DNA from: Tatlockia sp.
GTDB lineage: Bacteria; Pseudomonadota; Gammaproteobacteria; Legionellales; Legionellaceae
DNA length: 61,417 nucleotides
NCBI GenBank assembly: GCA_013697725.1
Contig: JACCWI010000018.1
Location: forward strand, 1 to 61,417
Reading direction: 5' to 3'
Shown here: positions 27,093 to 38,200 of the stretch, piece after piece
Position numbering within the stretch: the stretch's first letter is position 1
Layout: each line of letters opens with the position of its first letter
Notes under the pieces: generated by a model
The model's database searches: none
The model's input: only the letters and a program-made list of their open reading frames with translations
Told to the model about the DNA's origin: nothing
Program-made: the position numbers and the translations under genes

Positions 27093-28250
27093 TTATTCCC
27101 TCGAAATTCGCTTTGAACTTCTCACAGTTATCCAGGCAGCAGCTAAAGCAACGAACAAGGCGACTAAAGAGAGTGGCAGATTTGCTAACCCTTGCGGATA
27201 AATTATGAATAACAGACCAATAATCAATAATAAACACCAGGAAAAACAGAGAAAAAGGGTGTTAAATTTTTCTGCTTTATTTTGAACACGGCAATAAATT
27301 ACAAAAGCCATGAATAAGGCGAGCGGCAAAATATAAATCAAATGATAACAAAAGATATAAAACATTCTGGGAATTGCAGATATTTGATGATAATCAAGCC
27401 AGTGTGTAAAGATAAGTGCAATATTAGGCATACAAGTTTGCTGATAAGCTTCGATAATTAGAGCTGTTGAAGCTGCCAACAACGGTAGTGTAAATCCGGG
27501 GTGAATATTTCTTCCCTTGCTGTAAACGCTAAGCACATAAGCTATCAATCCGAGACCAATAAGAGCTGCAGGAAGTCGTAGCCAACTCAGAGTCAAGTAA
27601 AAAACAACAGTATGAGCCTGTTGGTAATAGTGGACTATAGCAACCAGTACTAAAAAAATAGTCCCCAGACCTGACATGATTGATTTTTCTTTATAGATCC
27701 ATAGAAAGCTAAATAAGGCTAGCAGACAAAATATTGAACAAGAAGAAAGAGCATCCATTAAAGCTGCAAGTGGAATAAATACTAATGGATTTGAAGAAAT
27801 GTTTATCAATTGCGGCGCAAGAGTTCCAGAGTTTGCCCACTGTTTTAATACTCTTTTCTCAGCATAGTCTAGATGACCTTTTTTGCTGATTTGTTCATAG
27901 CAATAATCCAAACCCCGCGTGATCGCAGCACCTGTGGTTTCTGCTTTATCAAAGCCTATCCACCAGGAATCACAAAAAAATACGGCAGGTACGGCATAAT
28001 CATCTAAATTGTGTTGTTTTAACTGCTGCTGAAATTTTTCTAAAGAGGTTTTATCTTGATTAATCACGTAACGATTAATTTTAAGCCAGGGTTTTTGCTG
28101 TTCCAAATTTTTAAAAAAGACGTCTTCATTTTGACAATGAGAGCAGGTTGAGGATAAAAAAAAGTTAGCTTCGATAACCGGAGCTGTCCAGGTAATTGTT
28201 GTAAAAAAATATAAAAAAAGGATTGATGTTAATTTTGAGAGAAGTCGCAT
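27093..28250 (-). CDS. Membrane protein: periplasmic thioredoxin-like domain plus CcdA-like helices
   Basis: 385 residues from ATG 28250, preceded by AAAGGAT (the frame extends 16 codons further without a ribosome site). A signal-like helix (about 1-22) leads to a thioredoxin-fold region with a CSHC redox motif (C36, C39) and an AVPAVFFC cis-Pro-like loop. Seven or eight membrane helices follow. The first reads PLAALMDALSSCSIFCLLALFSFL, close to the D-x-x-x-PC-x-F pattern of CcdA/DsbD helices but with SC in place of PC. I infer a thiol-disulfide carrier spanning the inner membrane. The CDGSH gene begins 3 bases downstream. Confidence 0.7.
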   Translation of the reverse strand: MRLLSKLTSILFLYFFTTITWTAPVIEANFFLSSTCSHCQNEDVFFKNLEQQKPWLKINRYVINQDKTSLEKFQQQLKQHNLDDYAVPAVFFCDSWWIGFDKAETTGAAITRGLDYCYEQISKKGHLDYAEKRVLKQWANSGTLAPQLINISSNPLVFIPLAALMDALSSCSIFCLLALFSFLWIYKEKSIMSGLGTIFLVLVAIVHYYQQAHTVVFYLTLSWLRLPAALIGLGLIAYVLSVYSKGRNIHPGFTLPLLAASTALIIEAYQQTCMPNIALIFTHWLDYHQISAIPRMFYIFCYHLIYILPLALFMAFVIYCRVQNKAEKFNTLFLCFSWCLLLIIGLLFIIYPQGLANLPLSLVALFVALAAAWITVRSSKRISRE

Positions 28251-28361
28251 TTCAAGTATCCTTTCTATCATTGCGTTGCTTGAATTTTTGATTAGCAAAA
28301 AGATTCCATTTTCACCTTAGGAGGGCTTAAGGTCAAGGGATTAGCGACATTGCTCAATGAA

Positions 28362-28796
28362 TTAATAAGTATGGATGTAGTTTTCAAGCTGCTCAATAAC
28401 TCGGGTTTTATCTTCAAGCACATAAAAAAGAATATCGCCGATTGAAAGAATCGCTACTAATTCACCCTTTTCAGCGACTAAGATATGACGCCGCTTGGTA
28501 GTTGTTATAACTTCCATTGCTTCTTCAAGGGGATCATCAATGTTTAAAATTGAAAAATCAGTATAAGCGACATCACCGGCCGTGGATTTGTAAATATCAA
28601 AATCAGGATGCAAACACGAGCGGACAATATCACGCTCTGATAGAATTCCCAGCGTTGTTTCGCCATCTCGAACAACCAAGGCACCAATATCTTGTTTTAT
28701 CATCATATCAATACATTGGGAAAGACTAACAACTGAAGGGACACAAACAAGAGGACGACTGGGTCTAGGTAAGGCTGAATAAATGATTTGCGTCAT
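28362..28796 (-). CDS. CBS-pair protein
   Basis: 144 residues made almost wholly of two CBS domains (about 14-70 and 78-140). Typical CBS signatures are GALVVRDGETTLGILSERDI and HILVAEKGELVAILSIGDIL. Such stand-alone CBS pairs bind adenosine nucleotides and act as energy or redox sensors in the cytoplasm. A partner enzyme is not evident next to it. It starts with ATG after AGGGAGTT (in the minus sense), a good ribosome site, and is separated from its neighbours by about 65 and 120 bases. Confidence 0.9.
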   Translation of the reverse strand: MTQIIYSALPRPSRPLVCVPSVVSLSQCIDMMIKQDIGALVVRDGETTLGILSERDIVRSCLHPDFDIYKSTAGDVAYTDFSILNIDDPLEEAMEVITTTKRRHILVAEKGELVAILSIGDILFYVLEDKTRVIEQLENYIHTY

Positions 28797-28916
28797 GATA
28801 ACTCCCTGCAGAACGCTCCTTTTTAGCTCGCGATTTAAGAAGAACCAAAACAGAGTTAATTTATCTAGTTATGCTTATAAATATAGCACAAATTTTAAAC
28901 AAAAATTAAAGCGGGT

Positions 28917-30968
28917 TCAAAAGGATGGGGAAGGTAAATTACGAATACGATCCAAAGCCTCATCCACTTGTTCTGCTTTTTTCTGGATGGGCAAATTTTT
29001 AGGCTTAAAAAACCGCATAGTGTCCAGGCTGACTTGACTTGAAGGAAAAGCGCTTAGAGTGCCGTTTTGTTTCTTAGGGAGAGTAAATCTAGCTTTAAGT
29101 TGATTACTAATCTGCAATACAATCGCGTTTATTATCTGTAAATCCTTGCTATTGGTAGAAGTTTTTTTCATCAGTTGCAGTTTTTCATTAAATAATTTAA
29201 TTAAACGTTGTTCTACAATCGCCGGAACTTTATCAATGCCTAAACCCTTGGAGCTTGAAGTATTAATATTACTATGAATATCATACCATTCCATTGAAAG
29301 CGTCAATCGTGTTTCTATGTTTTTGCGTCTTTGTTCGATCTCTTCTTCTGTAAGTTCACCAAGCTCCGCGCGATTTTTCAAACAATTTTCCTGAGCATCA
29401 CAGTGTTTAAATTCTTCAATATATATAGTTCGAATTAAATCAGCAGTTTCTTTATTACCAAAAATTTTGATCATACGAGAATTAATTTTAAATTCAGGAA
29501 TTTCAAAGGGCCCATCGTGGAGATAATTTTGATAAATATATTGAGAGACATCATTCTTCCAAGTGACATACTGACTTGCTAAAAATGTACCTAAAATAAG
29601 CGCAGGAATAGCAATTAGGATTAGTGCAAACTCAGGTAAAGCTAAGGGAGTAAACATGAATAAAATTAATGCAACAACCGCTGCAATTACAATTAGCGGC
29701 ATTATAATTCTAGCTATTTTAAAGAAGGTGTTTTTTTCACCAAGAGCAATTTGTCTATATTCCTCATATAACGGAACAAAGGGTTTTAACAAACTATAAA
29801 TAATTGATTTAGTCTCTAGTACCTGATCTAAAGTACGATTGTAGTTAAAAAGATCAAGGATTACTAAATAGGAACTTTCGTTTTGTGTAGCCATGCCAGT
29901 GTATTGGATAAAAGCATGGGCGTCAGCTAATTTGATAAGAAAATTAGAGGATTGAGAAATCGTTTTAGATTGCCAAAATAGATGGGACAAGGAATTGATT
30001 AAACCATCATCGCTGTCTTTATCGTACTCAGGTAAGCGATCTATATTCTTAACCATGCTTAACTGCTTTATTAAGAATTCTTGAAGCTTGGAACTGTAAT
30101 CGTCTATGCATTTGATGAGAGAAAAATTGGTCTTTTTTCCTGAAGACTCAATTATTTTTTGAGCAATTACTTCTGCCATATCTTTATTAAAAGAGTGAAG
30201 CTTAGTATAAGTCAGATAGTTTTCTGAGATCGGTTGCAGGTAACTGAATAGAAAATCTCTAAGAAAATTTTCTTCCAGTTTTTTAAAATCAGGCCTCTCT
30301 TTTAGACCTTCAAACCAATATAAGGCCTTAAATTCCTGCTCTGCAGATCGGTTAAGGGAATCGGATTGCTCTTTTAAAAGGGGTAATAATTCCACTAATT
30401 CTTTTACGCGCTGTTTGCCACTTTGTTTAGTAATTCTTTTTCTTAATAATGCCATAGCTTTAGATTCGCTGAATCGATAAAGCCAGAGTTCAAAGTGTTT
30501 ATCGACTTCAGCTTCAATTGCCATCTTTTCGTAAACATCCGTTGTTTCTTCAAGATTCTGCTCTAAACGGATAAGCTCAGGAATCGATTTTGAAAATTCT
30601 GCTCGAGCCACGCTGTGTTTCTGATGCGGTTTTAGAAAAGAGAACTCTGAAAAGCGTTGTTCGAGACGATTGATAATTGTTTTTCTTACTATCGACCTAT
30701 AGGCTCTGCAATTAATTTCATTCCGTATGTTATCAAGCTTGGCCGCACATTGGATTTGCAGCTCATCTTTATCTTTTGCGTAGCTTGCATAAAAAGGGGA
30801 AAAGATTGAGGAATATTTTTGCTTAAATAAATCCTGCAATTCAAGAACCTCTTCAATTCCTGCTATAAAATGCTGGCCAGCCTCACAAGCCTCAAAATTA
30901 GCTCTAGCTTTTTGTGGCAGAAATTCATAACCAGGAATTAGATAAGAAGCTAGTTTTTCAAAACTCAT
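28917..30968 (-). CDS. Large protein of unknown function with a central membrane hairpin
   Basis: 683 residues, not recognised. The first 400 residues are helical and charged, with no signal peptide. Residues about 415-470 hold two adjacent hydrophobic helices (IARIIMPLIVIAAVVALILF and ALPEFALILIAIPALILGTF) joined by a Pro turn. The remaining 210 residues are again helical and soluble, with a basic tail. This N-soluble, central hairpin, C-soluble plan is often seen in bacterial proteins inserted in host membranes, including Legionella effectors; function here is unknown. It has no neighbour within 100 bases on its strand, which suits an individually regulated gene. Confidence 0.75.
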   Translation of the reverse strand: MSFEKLASYLIPGYEFLPQKARANFEACEAGQHFIAGIEEVLELQDLFKQKYSSIFSPFYASYAKDKDELQIQCAAKLDNIRNEINCRAYRSIVRKTIINRLEQRFSEFSFLKPHQKHSVARAEFSKSIPELIRLEQNLEETTDVYEKMAIEAEVDKHFELWLYRFSESKAMALLRKRITKQSGKQRVKELVELLPLLKEQSDSLNRSAEQEFKALYWFEGLKERPDFKKLEENFLRDFLFSYLQPISENYLTYTKLHSFNKDMAEVIAQKIIESSGKKTNFSLIKCIDDYSSKLQEFLIKQLSMVKNIDRLPEYDKDSDDGLINSLSHLFWQSKTISQSSNFLIKLADAHAFIQYTGMATQNESSYLVILDLFNYNRTLDQVLETKSIIYSLLKPFVPLYEEYRQIALGEKNTFFKIARIIMPLIVIAAVVALILFMFTPLALPEFALILIAIPALILGTFLASQYVTWKNDVSQYIYQNYLHDGPFEIPEFKINSRMIKIFGNKETADLIRTIYIEEFKHCDAQENCLKNRAELGELTEEEIEQRRKNIETRLTLSMEWYDIHSNINTSSSKGLGIDKVPAIVEQRLIKLFNEKLQLMKKTSTNSKDLQIINAIVLQISNQLKARFTLPKKQNGTLSAFPSSQVSLDTMRFFKPKNLPIQKKAEQVDEALDRIRNLPSPSF

Positions 30969-31410
30969 GCAGATATCCGTTTTAATTTAAGAAGAAAATA
31001 CTAACAGTCGTTCCTTAAGGGAATATTAAGAATTTTTGGTCATCAAAAACTCTTCAGGGCGATTGCATCAAAGTTTAAAAAAGCCATCACTTTTAAATAT
31101 TGAGCAAGGGTACGTTTAATGAATTTTCTTCCTTGGCAAATTTTTAAACTTTGATGAAATCGCCATGAAAGCTATTTTACAATGCAAAAATATCGTCAAT
31201 TGCTTTCGATTCACACCCGATCATTTAGGCGCGTAGAGTGAGATCTAAAACAGCTAGTGTTAATACCGGAGATCTCTCGCTACGTTCGCGATGTTTAGGA
31301 TTTGTGAAAGAGTTTGTAAATTATATTTGCAAAAAACAAGTTTGCATTTTGAAAGCTGAAGGCAGTTAGATCCTCAACAAAATCTAACTGCAGAATTAGC
31401 TCTTAGTAAT
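30969..31410. other. Intergenic stretch without genes
   Basis: 442 bases with no plausible coding frame. It holds the inverted-repeat element at 31058-31164 and, near 31270-31298, a short REP-like palindrome (TCGCTACGTTCGCGA) next to GGAGATCTC. Nothing else is visible. Confidence 0.7.
31058..31164. repeat. MITE-like element with 23-bp inverted ends
   Basis: The left arm (31058-31080) and right arm (31142-31164) are reverse complements with one mismatch (GGCGATTGCATCAAAGTTTA versus GGCGATTTCATCAAAGTTTA). About 60 bases lie between them and carry no coding frame. Size and structure suit a miniature inverted-repeat element or a large RNA hairpin. No target duplication is clear. Confidence 0.6.
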
Positions 31411-31863
31411 TTACCCTACTACACGCCATGAACCATCTGCCTGGCGACAAGCTTTTCCATAAATCTGTTGCGATTTTCCACCAATAATTGCTTGAGTGAT
31501 GTATTCACGGCAAGGTTGCTGGTTGGTGTAATACGTTCTTGTCGGTTTTACGGTATAGCGATTGCCGTTATCAGGATTTGACCAACCAATTGAACGGCCT
31601 GTTGGTGCTGTTTCCAGAGCCCTTTGCATCTCAATTCTATCCAGGCGATCCATGGTTCGACCAATGTTACCACCCAAATAAGCACCTATCAGCGCGCCGC
31701 CAGCAGCTGCTGCCACACGTCCAGATCCGCCTCCAAATTGACTACCCAGTAGCCCACCCACAACGCCACCACCAATAGTGCCAACATCTGCATTATTCAT
31801 CTGAGCACAACTGGTTAATAAAACTGAAAGAGAGAGTGAAGAGACCAACAGTATTTTTTTCAT
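31411..31863 (-). CDS. 17-kDa-antigen-like outer-membrane lipoprotein with glycine zipper
   Basis: 150 residues. Signal peptide ends in lipobox LTSC (Cys19). A glycine-zipper stretch follows (GTIGGGVVGGLLGSQFGGGSG and AAGGALIGAYLGGNIG, about 28-72) and then a soluble tail with two Cys (CREYITQA and KACRQADGSW) likely to form a disulfide. This matches the Rickettsia 17-kDa surface antigen/SlyB-like family in the outer membrane. Role is probably structural or envelope stress related. Single gene; ATG preceded by AGGTGAATTCAG. Confidence 0.9.
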   Translation of the reverse strand: MKKILLVSSLSLSVLLTSCAQMNNADVGTIGGGVVGGLLGSQFGGGSGRVAAAAGGALIGAYLGGNIGRTMDRLDRIEMQRALETAPTGRSIGWSNPDNGNRYTVKPTRTYYTNQQPCREYITQAIIGGKSQQIYGKACRQADGSWRVVG

Positions 31864-32072
31864 CTGAATTCACCTGTGTAATGGATTATTAAATCGACTG
31901 TCATTCTACCATCGCGCTTATAAATTATCCATAATTGTAAAATTCTGTTTTTTTTTTAGAAAAAACTCGTTAATTATTAATAGTCATTTGAAAAATAGTG
32001 TGCAATTTCAATATTAGAACTATGTTTTTTCGAAAATCAGTGTTCATCCAATTGCTGGATTTTATTGTTTTA

Positions 32073-33155
32073 TTATAGATTTTGTTGCCGCGCTCTTGGA
32101 GAGAATTGGCAAAGCAATTCATAGGGAATTGTACCCGCAGATAAGGCGATGGTTTCAACAGGGATATGGTTCCCCCAAAGTTGTACGGGATCAGCAATTT
32201 GCACTTCGCTGCAATCGGTTAAATCAATAGTTAACATATCCATTGATACCCTTCCAACAATAGGCGCTTTCTCACCATTTACCCAAACCGCTGTATTTTC
32301 ACTGATATGGCGGGGGTATCCATCACCGTATCCGGCTGCGACAACACCTATTACCGAGGGTCGATTAGTTTGCCAACTTCCACCATAGCCAATGCGTACC
32401 TGCGAAGGAAAGCGGTGGATAGCGGTTATTGCCGAAACAAAACTCATCACTGGGATAAGTCCCAATTCTTGACCTGTTTGATGGGCAAAAGGAGAAACAC
32501 CATAGAGCATAATACCTGGACGAACTATATCAGCATGGCTATCACTTAGGCTAAGAATAGCGGCAGAGTTTGCAATAGATTTGATTAATTGCACTGGTGG
32601 TAAATTTAAATCATTAAAAATAGAGAGCTGTTGCTGATTAGCGGGATGCTGCGGCTCATCAGCACAGGCTAAATGAGTCATCAAGCCTAACTCTTGGTCG
32701 ACCCACGGGCAATTCATTAGCGCATTCAACACGTCATAACTTTCTGAGGGCATAAAACCAAGTCGATGCATACCTGTATTAATTTTAACCCAAACTTTGA
32801 TTTTGTTCTTTAAGGGCTTGGCTAATAGCCATTGCAATTGCTGGGGCTGATGAATGACCAGCTGAAATTTATAGTCAGAAACCAACTCCAATTCATCAGC
32901 GCTAAAGATACTTTGGAAAAGTATACAATCACTGCCAACTCCAAGCGCGCGTATTGCCAAGGCTTCTTCGATACAGGCAACACCCAAGGCATAGACCCGC
33001 CCTTCGAGCAGGGGTGCCACCGCATGTATGCCACATCCGTAAGCATTCGCTTTTACCATAGCAATGATTTGACTGTCTGGTGCACAGCGTTTCACTATAT
33101 TTAAATTATGCAACAATGCTGCGGCATTAATTTGCACGCGAGTTGGTCTTGCCAC
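32073..33155 (-). CDS. alr: Alanine racemase
   Basis: 360 residues. The PLP-binding lysine is K35 in [10 protein letters not shown], and the opposite catalytic Tyr is in the RIGYGGSW motif; [13 protein letters not shown] and [11 protein letters not shown] are further family blocks. It converts L-alanine to D-alanine for peptidoglycan. The gene starts one base after the end of dnaB, an arrangement common in gammaproteobacteria, so the two are co-transcribed. Confidence 0.96.
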   Translation of the reverse strand: MARPTRVQINAAALLHNLNIVKRCAPDSQIIAMVKANAYGCGIHAVAPLLEGRVYALGVACIEEALAIRALGVGSDCILFQSIFSADELELVSDYKFQLVIHQPQQLQWLLAKPLKNKIKVWVKINTGMHRLGFMPSESYDVLNALMNCPWVDQELGLMTHLACADEPQHPANQQQLSIFNDLNLPPVQLIKSIANSAAILSLSDSHADIVRPGIMLYGVSPFAHQTGQELGLIPVMSFVSAITAIHRFPSQVRIGYGGSWQTNRPSVIGVVAAGYGDGYPRHISENTAVWVNGEKAPIVGRVSMDMLTIDLTDCSEVQIADPVQLWGNHIPVETIALSAGTIPYELLCQFSPRARQQNL

Positions 33156-33156
33156 C

Positions 33157-34539
33157 TTAATCTACCTCTTGATAGCCATTGAATGCCAAATCTTCAAAGC
33201 GAGTATATTTACCCAGGAAGGCAACACGAACTCGACCAATTGGGCCATTTCGTTGCTTGGCAATAATTAATTCAGCCACTCCTTTATCATTACTATCCTC
33301 GTTATAAACTTCGTCACGATAAATAAAGCAAATTAAATCTGCGTCCTGCTCAATCGCACCGGATTCACGTAAGTCAGACATAACTGGACGCTTGTCCTGG
33401 CGTTGCTCCAGACTTCGATTTAACTGCGATAAAGCAACCACGGGAACTTCTAATTCTTTTGCTAAAGATTTTAAGGAACGGGAAATTTCTGAAATTTCCG
33501 CGGTTCGATTATCGCCTTTGTAGCCTGGAACTTGCATGAGTTGAAGATAATCCACGACTATTAAACCAAGTTGCCCATGTTCCTTTGCCAACCGTCTTGA
33601 ACGTGCTCGCATTTCAGAGGGGCTGAGGGCTGGCGTGTCATCAATAAATAATTGGGCCTCTGACAACATATGCACGGCTGAGGTTACTCGTGGCCAATCT
33701 TCATCTGTGAGTTTACCTGTTCTAATATTATGTTGATCGATACGGCCTAAAGAAGACATCATTCTCATTGCCAGGGAATCGGAGGGCATTTCCATGGAAA
33801 AAACTAATACTGGTTTATCTCCTTGAATTGCAGCGTGCTCAGCAATATTCATAACTAAGGTCGTTTTACCCATTGATGGACGACCAGCCACAATAACAAG
33901 ATCTGAAGGCTGTAAACCTGAAGTAAGCTTGTCAAGATCAGTTAAGCCGGTTGCCAGGCCTGTAATTTCACCGCCGTTCTGGTAAAGCGAATCAATTTTT
34001 TCCACAGCCTTTACTAAAATAGATTTTATGCTTTCAGGGCCGCCATCACCACCAGTTTGTTCCGCGATGGCAAATACCCTAGTCTCAGCGATATCGAGCA
34101 ACTCTGAAACCTCGCGACCATCAGGATTGTAAGCCGAATCGGCAATGTCACCAGCAACTGCAATCAATTGACGTTGAACTGATTTTTCTCGTACGATATC
34201 GGCATAAGCGGATACGTTGGCAACACTGGGTGTGTTATTGGCAAGCTCAAATAAATAAGTTTCGCCACCGGCATCGTCGAGATCATTGGTTGATTTTAGA
34301 GTATCGAGTAGAGTTACAACATCAAAGGGCTGATCTTTTCTGGATAATTCGATGATAGCGCGATATAAAATGCGATGCTCAGTTCGATAAAAATCGGTTT
34401 CGCACAATTTAGTAGAGATTTTATCCCAAACCTGATTATCAAGCAGCAGACCACCTATAATAGATTGCTCAGCTTCAGCTGAATGGGGTGGGCGGCGCAA
34501 AGGATCAATATTTTTTTTTCGAGAAAGAACTTCAGTCAT
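33157..34539 (-). CDS. dnaB: Replicative DNA helicase
   Basis: 460 residues. The N-terminal domain ([18 protein letters not shown]) is followed by a linker and the RecA-like domain with Walker [10 protein letters not shown] near residue 220, the Walker [10 protein letters not shown] and the arginine-finger region [13 protein letters not shown]. It is the hexameric helicase loaded at the origin and at restart sites. No intein is present. It begins with ATG 34539 and runs straight into alr. Confidence 0.97.
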   Translation of the reverse strand: MTEVLSRKKNIDPLRRPPHSAEAEQSIIGGLLLDNQVWDKISTKLCETDFYRTEHRILYRAIIELSRKDQPFDVVTLLDTLKSTNDLDDAGGETYLFELANNTPSVANVSAYADIVREKSVQRQLIAVAGDIADSAYNPDGREVSELLDIAETRVFAIAEQTGGDGGPESIKSILVKAVEKIDSLYQNGGEITGLATGLTDLDKLTSGLQPSDLVIVAGRPSMGKTTLVMNIAEHAAIQGDKPVLVFSMEMPSDSLAMRMMSSLGRIDQHNIRTGKLTDEDWPRVTSAVHMLSEAQLFIDDTPALSPSEMRARSRRLAKEHGQLGLIVVDYLQLMQVPGYKGDNRTAEISEISRSLKSLAKELEVPVVALSQLNRSLEQRQDKRPVMSDLRESGAIEQDADLICFIYRDEVYNEDSNDKGVAELIIAKQRNGPIGRVRVAFLGKYTRFEDLAFNGYQEVD

Positions 34540-34693
34540 CAGGTAGGCTCAGTTATTAACTTATAAGTGCTTAGGTAGAATAGCTAGCTGTATCTATTTT
34601 TTCAATCATAAAATTTTCTTTAGATGATGCATTCTGACCAATACCTGCATTGAGAAAAACAAGTCCTGTTATATATGCGAGATCAAAATTAGA

Positions 34694-34714
34694 TACCCCG
34701 GACATGCCGGGGTA
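34694..34714 (-). terminator. GC-rich hairpin after the DUF2147 gene
   Basis: TACCCCGG and CCGGGGTA form an 8-bp stem with a 5-base loop, 43 bases past the stop of the gene at 34757. On the minus strand it is followed by TCTAATTTTGATC, a weak T-tract. Likely the end of that transcript. Confidence 0.6.
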
Positions 34715-34756
34715 CTAAGGTTTAGAGCGAAGAGCTACGAAAGCATGCAGCTACTG

Positions 34757-35179
34757 CTATCTCACCCAAGTTTGAGTTCGTCCAATCGCCGTGATACCAA
34801 TATAACCGCGGACATAGAGTTTATCACCATCCAAGGTCATTTTTGCTTTATAAATTTTACCATTTCTAGGGTCGAGAATTTGACCGCCTTCCCAAACACC
34901 ATTTCCCATGTCTTTTAAACCCCAAATAAACTGAAGACCTTGAACTGGTTTATCCCTTAAATTTCCTGGGCATTTTGAACAGACCCCGCTATCACCTGGT
35001 TGAGGATAAACTTTAACGAGTGAGCCATTTAATGAACCATTAGAAACAGAAAGACGCACTACAGCTCTTTTTAGACCTGTTGAATCATCGATTGTCGTCC
35101 AGTTCCCCGCGGGTGTTGCAGCAGCAAAGATTGAAGAGGTGAATAATAAAGCAAATACTAATGAAATTCCTTTTTTCAT
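34757..35179 (-). CDS. Exported DUF2147 protein
   Basis: 140 residues. A signal peptide (cut likely after SSIFAA near residue 20) leads to a compact beta-rich domain with the DUF2147 features PAGNWTTIDDSTG at the start, then CSKCPG, GLKDMGNGVWEGGQILDP and YVRGYIGI. DUF2147 proteins are periplasmic, lipocalin-like and of unproven function; several are common in Legionella. The CxxC could be a disulfide. Single gene with its own hairpin terminator. Confidence 0.9.
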   Translation of the reverse strand: MKKGISLVFALLFTSSIFAAATPAGNWTTIDDSTGLKRAVVRLSVSNGSLNGSLVKVYPQPGDSGVCSKCPGNLRDKPVQGLQFIWGLKDMGNGVWEGGQILDPRNGKIYKAKMTLDGDKLYVRGYIGITAIGRTQTWVR

Positions 35180-35269
35180 AAATTTTCTCCATTAATTTCT
35201 CTTCTCCAGAATAAGTTAAGCCCTTAGGATTTGCAATTCGAAATGAAAATGGAATGAGCTAATAAATAC

Positions 35270-38200
35270 TTAATCAGTTAAAGCCATAAAAAATTGTTCC
35301 ATGTCAGTTTTAGTCAAACTCGTAATATCTCCTGCATCTTCTGAAAGAATGCCATCAAATAATTGTCGTTTTTTATCCTGCATGGTTAACATCGTTTCTT
35401 CCACAGTTCCGGAAGTGATTAATTTGTAGACAAAGACAGGGTTGACTTGACCTATGCGATGAGAACGATCAGTAGCCTGATCTTCAACCGCAGGATTCCA
35501 CCAGGGATCATAGTGAATGACCGTATCTGCACGAGTTAGATTTAAACCAGTTCCACCTGCTTTGAGGCTGATTAGAAAGATAGGAACTGCACCTTCCTGG
35601 AATTTTTCTACTAAAGCCTGACGATTTTGTGTTTGTCCTGTTAATTTTAAATAACCATATTGCCTAGCAATAAGTTGTTCTTCTATTAATTGCAGCATGG
35701 AGGTAAATTGAGAAAAGACTAGCACTCGTCGGCCTTCATCCATTAAATTGTCTAGCAATTCCATTAAAGTATCCAACTTAGCCGATTTTCCATGGGCCAT
35801 TTCAGCACCAGGCATGGATAACAATTTCGGGTCGCAGCAAACCTGTCGCAGTTTTAACAAAGCATCAAGAAAAACTATATGGCTTCGACCTACACCTTGT
35901 TTAGCAATGGCTTCACGTACTTTTAACTCCATTGACATACGAATGGCTTCATACAAATCACGCTGAGGACCACTTAATTCGATTTTTCTTGTCATTTCTG
36001 TTTTGTCAGGCAATTCACTGGCTACTTGATTTTTAGTTCGTCTTAGTAAAAAAGGTTGAATACGTTTTGCCAACATGGTTCGCTTGTCTCTATCGTTGAA
36101 TTTTTCGATTGGTGTTTTAAAAAATTGGCGGAATTGTTTAGCATCACCCAATAAGCCAGGCATTAAGAAATGAAACAGCGACCAAAGTTCACCTAAATGA
36201 TTTTCCAAAGGTGTGCCGGAAAGACAAAGACGGTGAGCAGCTTGAATTTGCTGAATAATTTGTGTTGTTTTGGTGCGCGCATTTTTAATTAACTGAGCTT
36301 CATCAAGGATTAGATAATAAAAGGGATAATTGATAAAGCGATCTTTATCGCGTTGTATTAAACCATAGGTAGAAATCACCAAATCATAATCATCAAATTC
36401 GCCGCTATGACGCTCAAGACCATGAAAAATTAAAACCTTTAATTCGGGCGTAAAACGTAGTGCCTCAGCAAACCAATTACCCACTAAACTGGTTGGTGCC
36501 ACAATGAGGCTTGCGCGAGTTAAGCGCCCTGCTTCTTTTTCAACTTGCATATGGCATAGCGTTTGTACCGTTTTACCAAGGCCCATGTCATCGGCAAGTA
36601 CACCGCCAAAGTGACTCTCTCGCAGAAATTGTAACCAGTCTAGTCCTTGCTGTTGATAATCACGAAGCGTCGTTTTTAAACCTTTGGGAATAGCGACAAC
36701 GGGAAGATTAGTTAAATTAATTAATTGTTCAAGTTGATTACGCAGCGCCTCATTGCCCTGCCACCGTGCAGAAATAGCGATTATAGCCTGCTCGGTTTCT
36801 TGCATTAGAAGAAGTTGATAACGAGTTATTTGTAAAGGCTGGTCTTTTTTTATATAACGCAGGCCGTATTGCAACAGAAAATTTAATAAAGGTCTTATTC
36901 GCCCAAAGCTAACATATAAAACTTTACCGGCCGTGCAGGGTAACTTGACTCTTGAGTCATCGGCTAAATTATCAAGCGTTTCACGACCAAGTCGCCCGAT
37001 CAATTCAATCATTAAAGGCACAATGCTGACTTGCTTTCCGTCTACCAGAATGCCTAATTGATAGGAAAAAAAGCCATTAGCACCATCGTTAAGCTCAGAA
37101 AACCATTCAAGCTCGTCCGCATCAAGGAGTTCTTCATAAACTGGGTGAGCAAATTCCACTTGCCAGCCTTTAGATTTCAACTGAGGAATCGCTTGAGTGT
37201 GCAACCATTGTAAGTCAGCTTCTTCTATACAAGAGGTTAGAACCCGTTCATTGCCAAGTGTATAACTTAGCGCTGACTGTTCTGCTAAACTCAGATCGCG
37301 AAGACTTAGAATGTTTTCCAGTTCCGCAGCCACTTCTTTTTCAAATATAAAATTTCGCTGAATTTCAACTAAACAATCGGCTTCTATTTTAAAAAAACTC
37401 GTTTTTTTCTCAGTGCTCTTCACGTGAACACCCTGATAATCAAAGGAGAGCTGAGCAAGAAAAACTAATGGTGCGGACGTCTCAGAGCCTGGAGCGGCTG
37501 CAAATTCTCGTGCATCAAAGCAAACATGAACTTCAGGCTTAAGCTTTACTACTTGTTTCTCTTTAAACACTTTAGGCCTAGGCAATTCGGGATTGGTTTC
37601 AGCCATCTGTTGCGCCATGGCTTCTGCTTGATCAAGGGTTACTGTGCTTGTATTTAATAGCTGTTTTAATTGCCCAGGGGAGTAAGGAAGTTTTAAAAGG
37701 CCAAGCTGATTTTCGTCTTTATCAAAGTACCAGATCTTGTCTAAAAATAAAGGGGAAATACTACCTTCTTCGGTTTCTACAATTAAATTCTGTGTCCCTT
37801 CAGTTGATAATTGCCAGTCCAGCCTTGCATCAAGCTCATCACCGATTGTTAAAAGAGGGTCATTATCGTCGGCTAAATAAGCGCGTTCAGTTATAAGAAT
37901 TTTTTCAAGCAATTCACTATTCCTAAGCGAAAAACGATCAAACCAGCCTTTGGAATTAGTCTTTACTAATAACGCTTCGATAATTGCTTCATCAGTCTGA
38001 CTAAAATATTGTTTACGATTTTCAGTGATGGTATTAAAAACAGTTTTCTTCCCTAAATGCCCTTTCTTAAAGCGTTTAGTTATTGCCAGCCGGACAAAGA
38101 TACGATGCTCATAATCGCCATAATTTGGTTCAAGCAAATAGGCAACCTCATGGCTAGAAGACGGTTTGTTATCAACAAATTCTTTATCACGCAATGCACT

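Noticed and set aside
31270..31298. REP-like palindrome TCGCTACGTTCGCGA
   Set aside because: Only one copy was noticed in the window, so it cannot be called a repeat family from this sequence.
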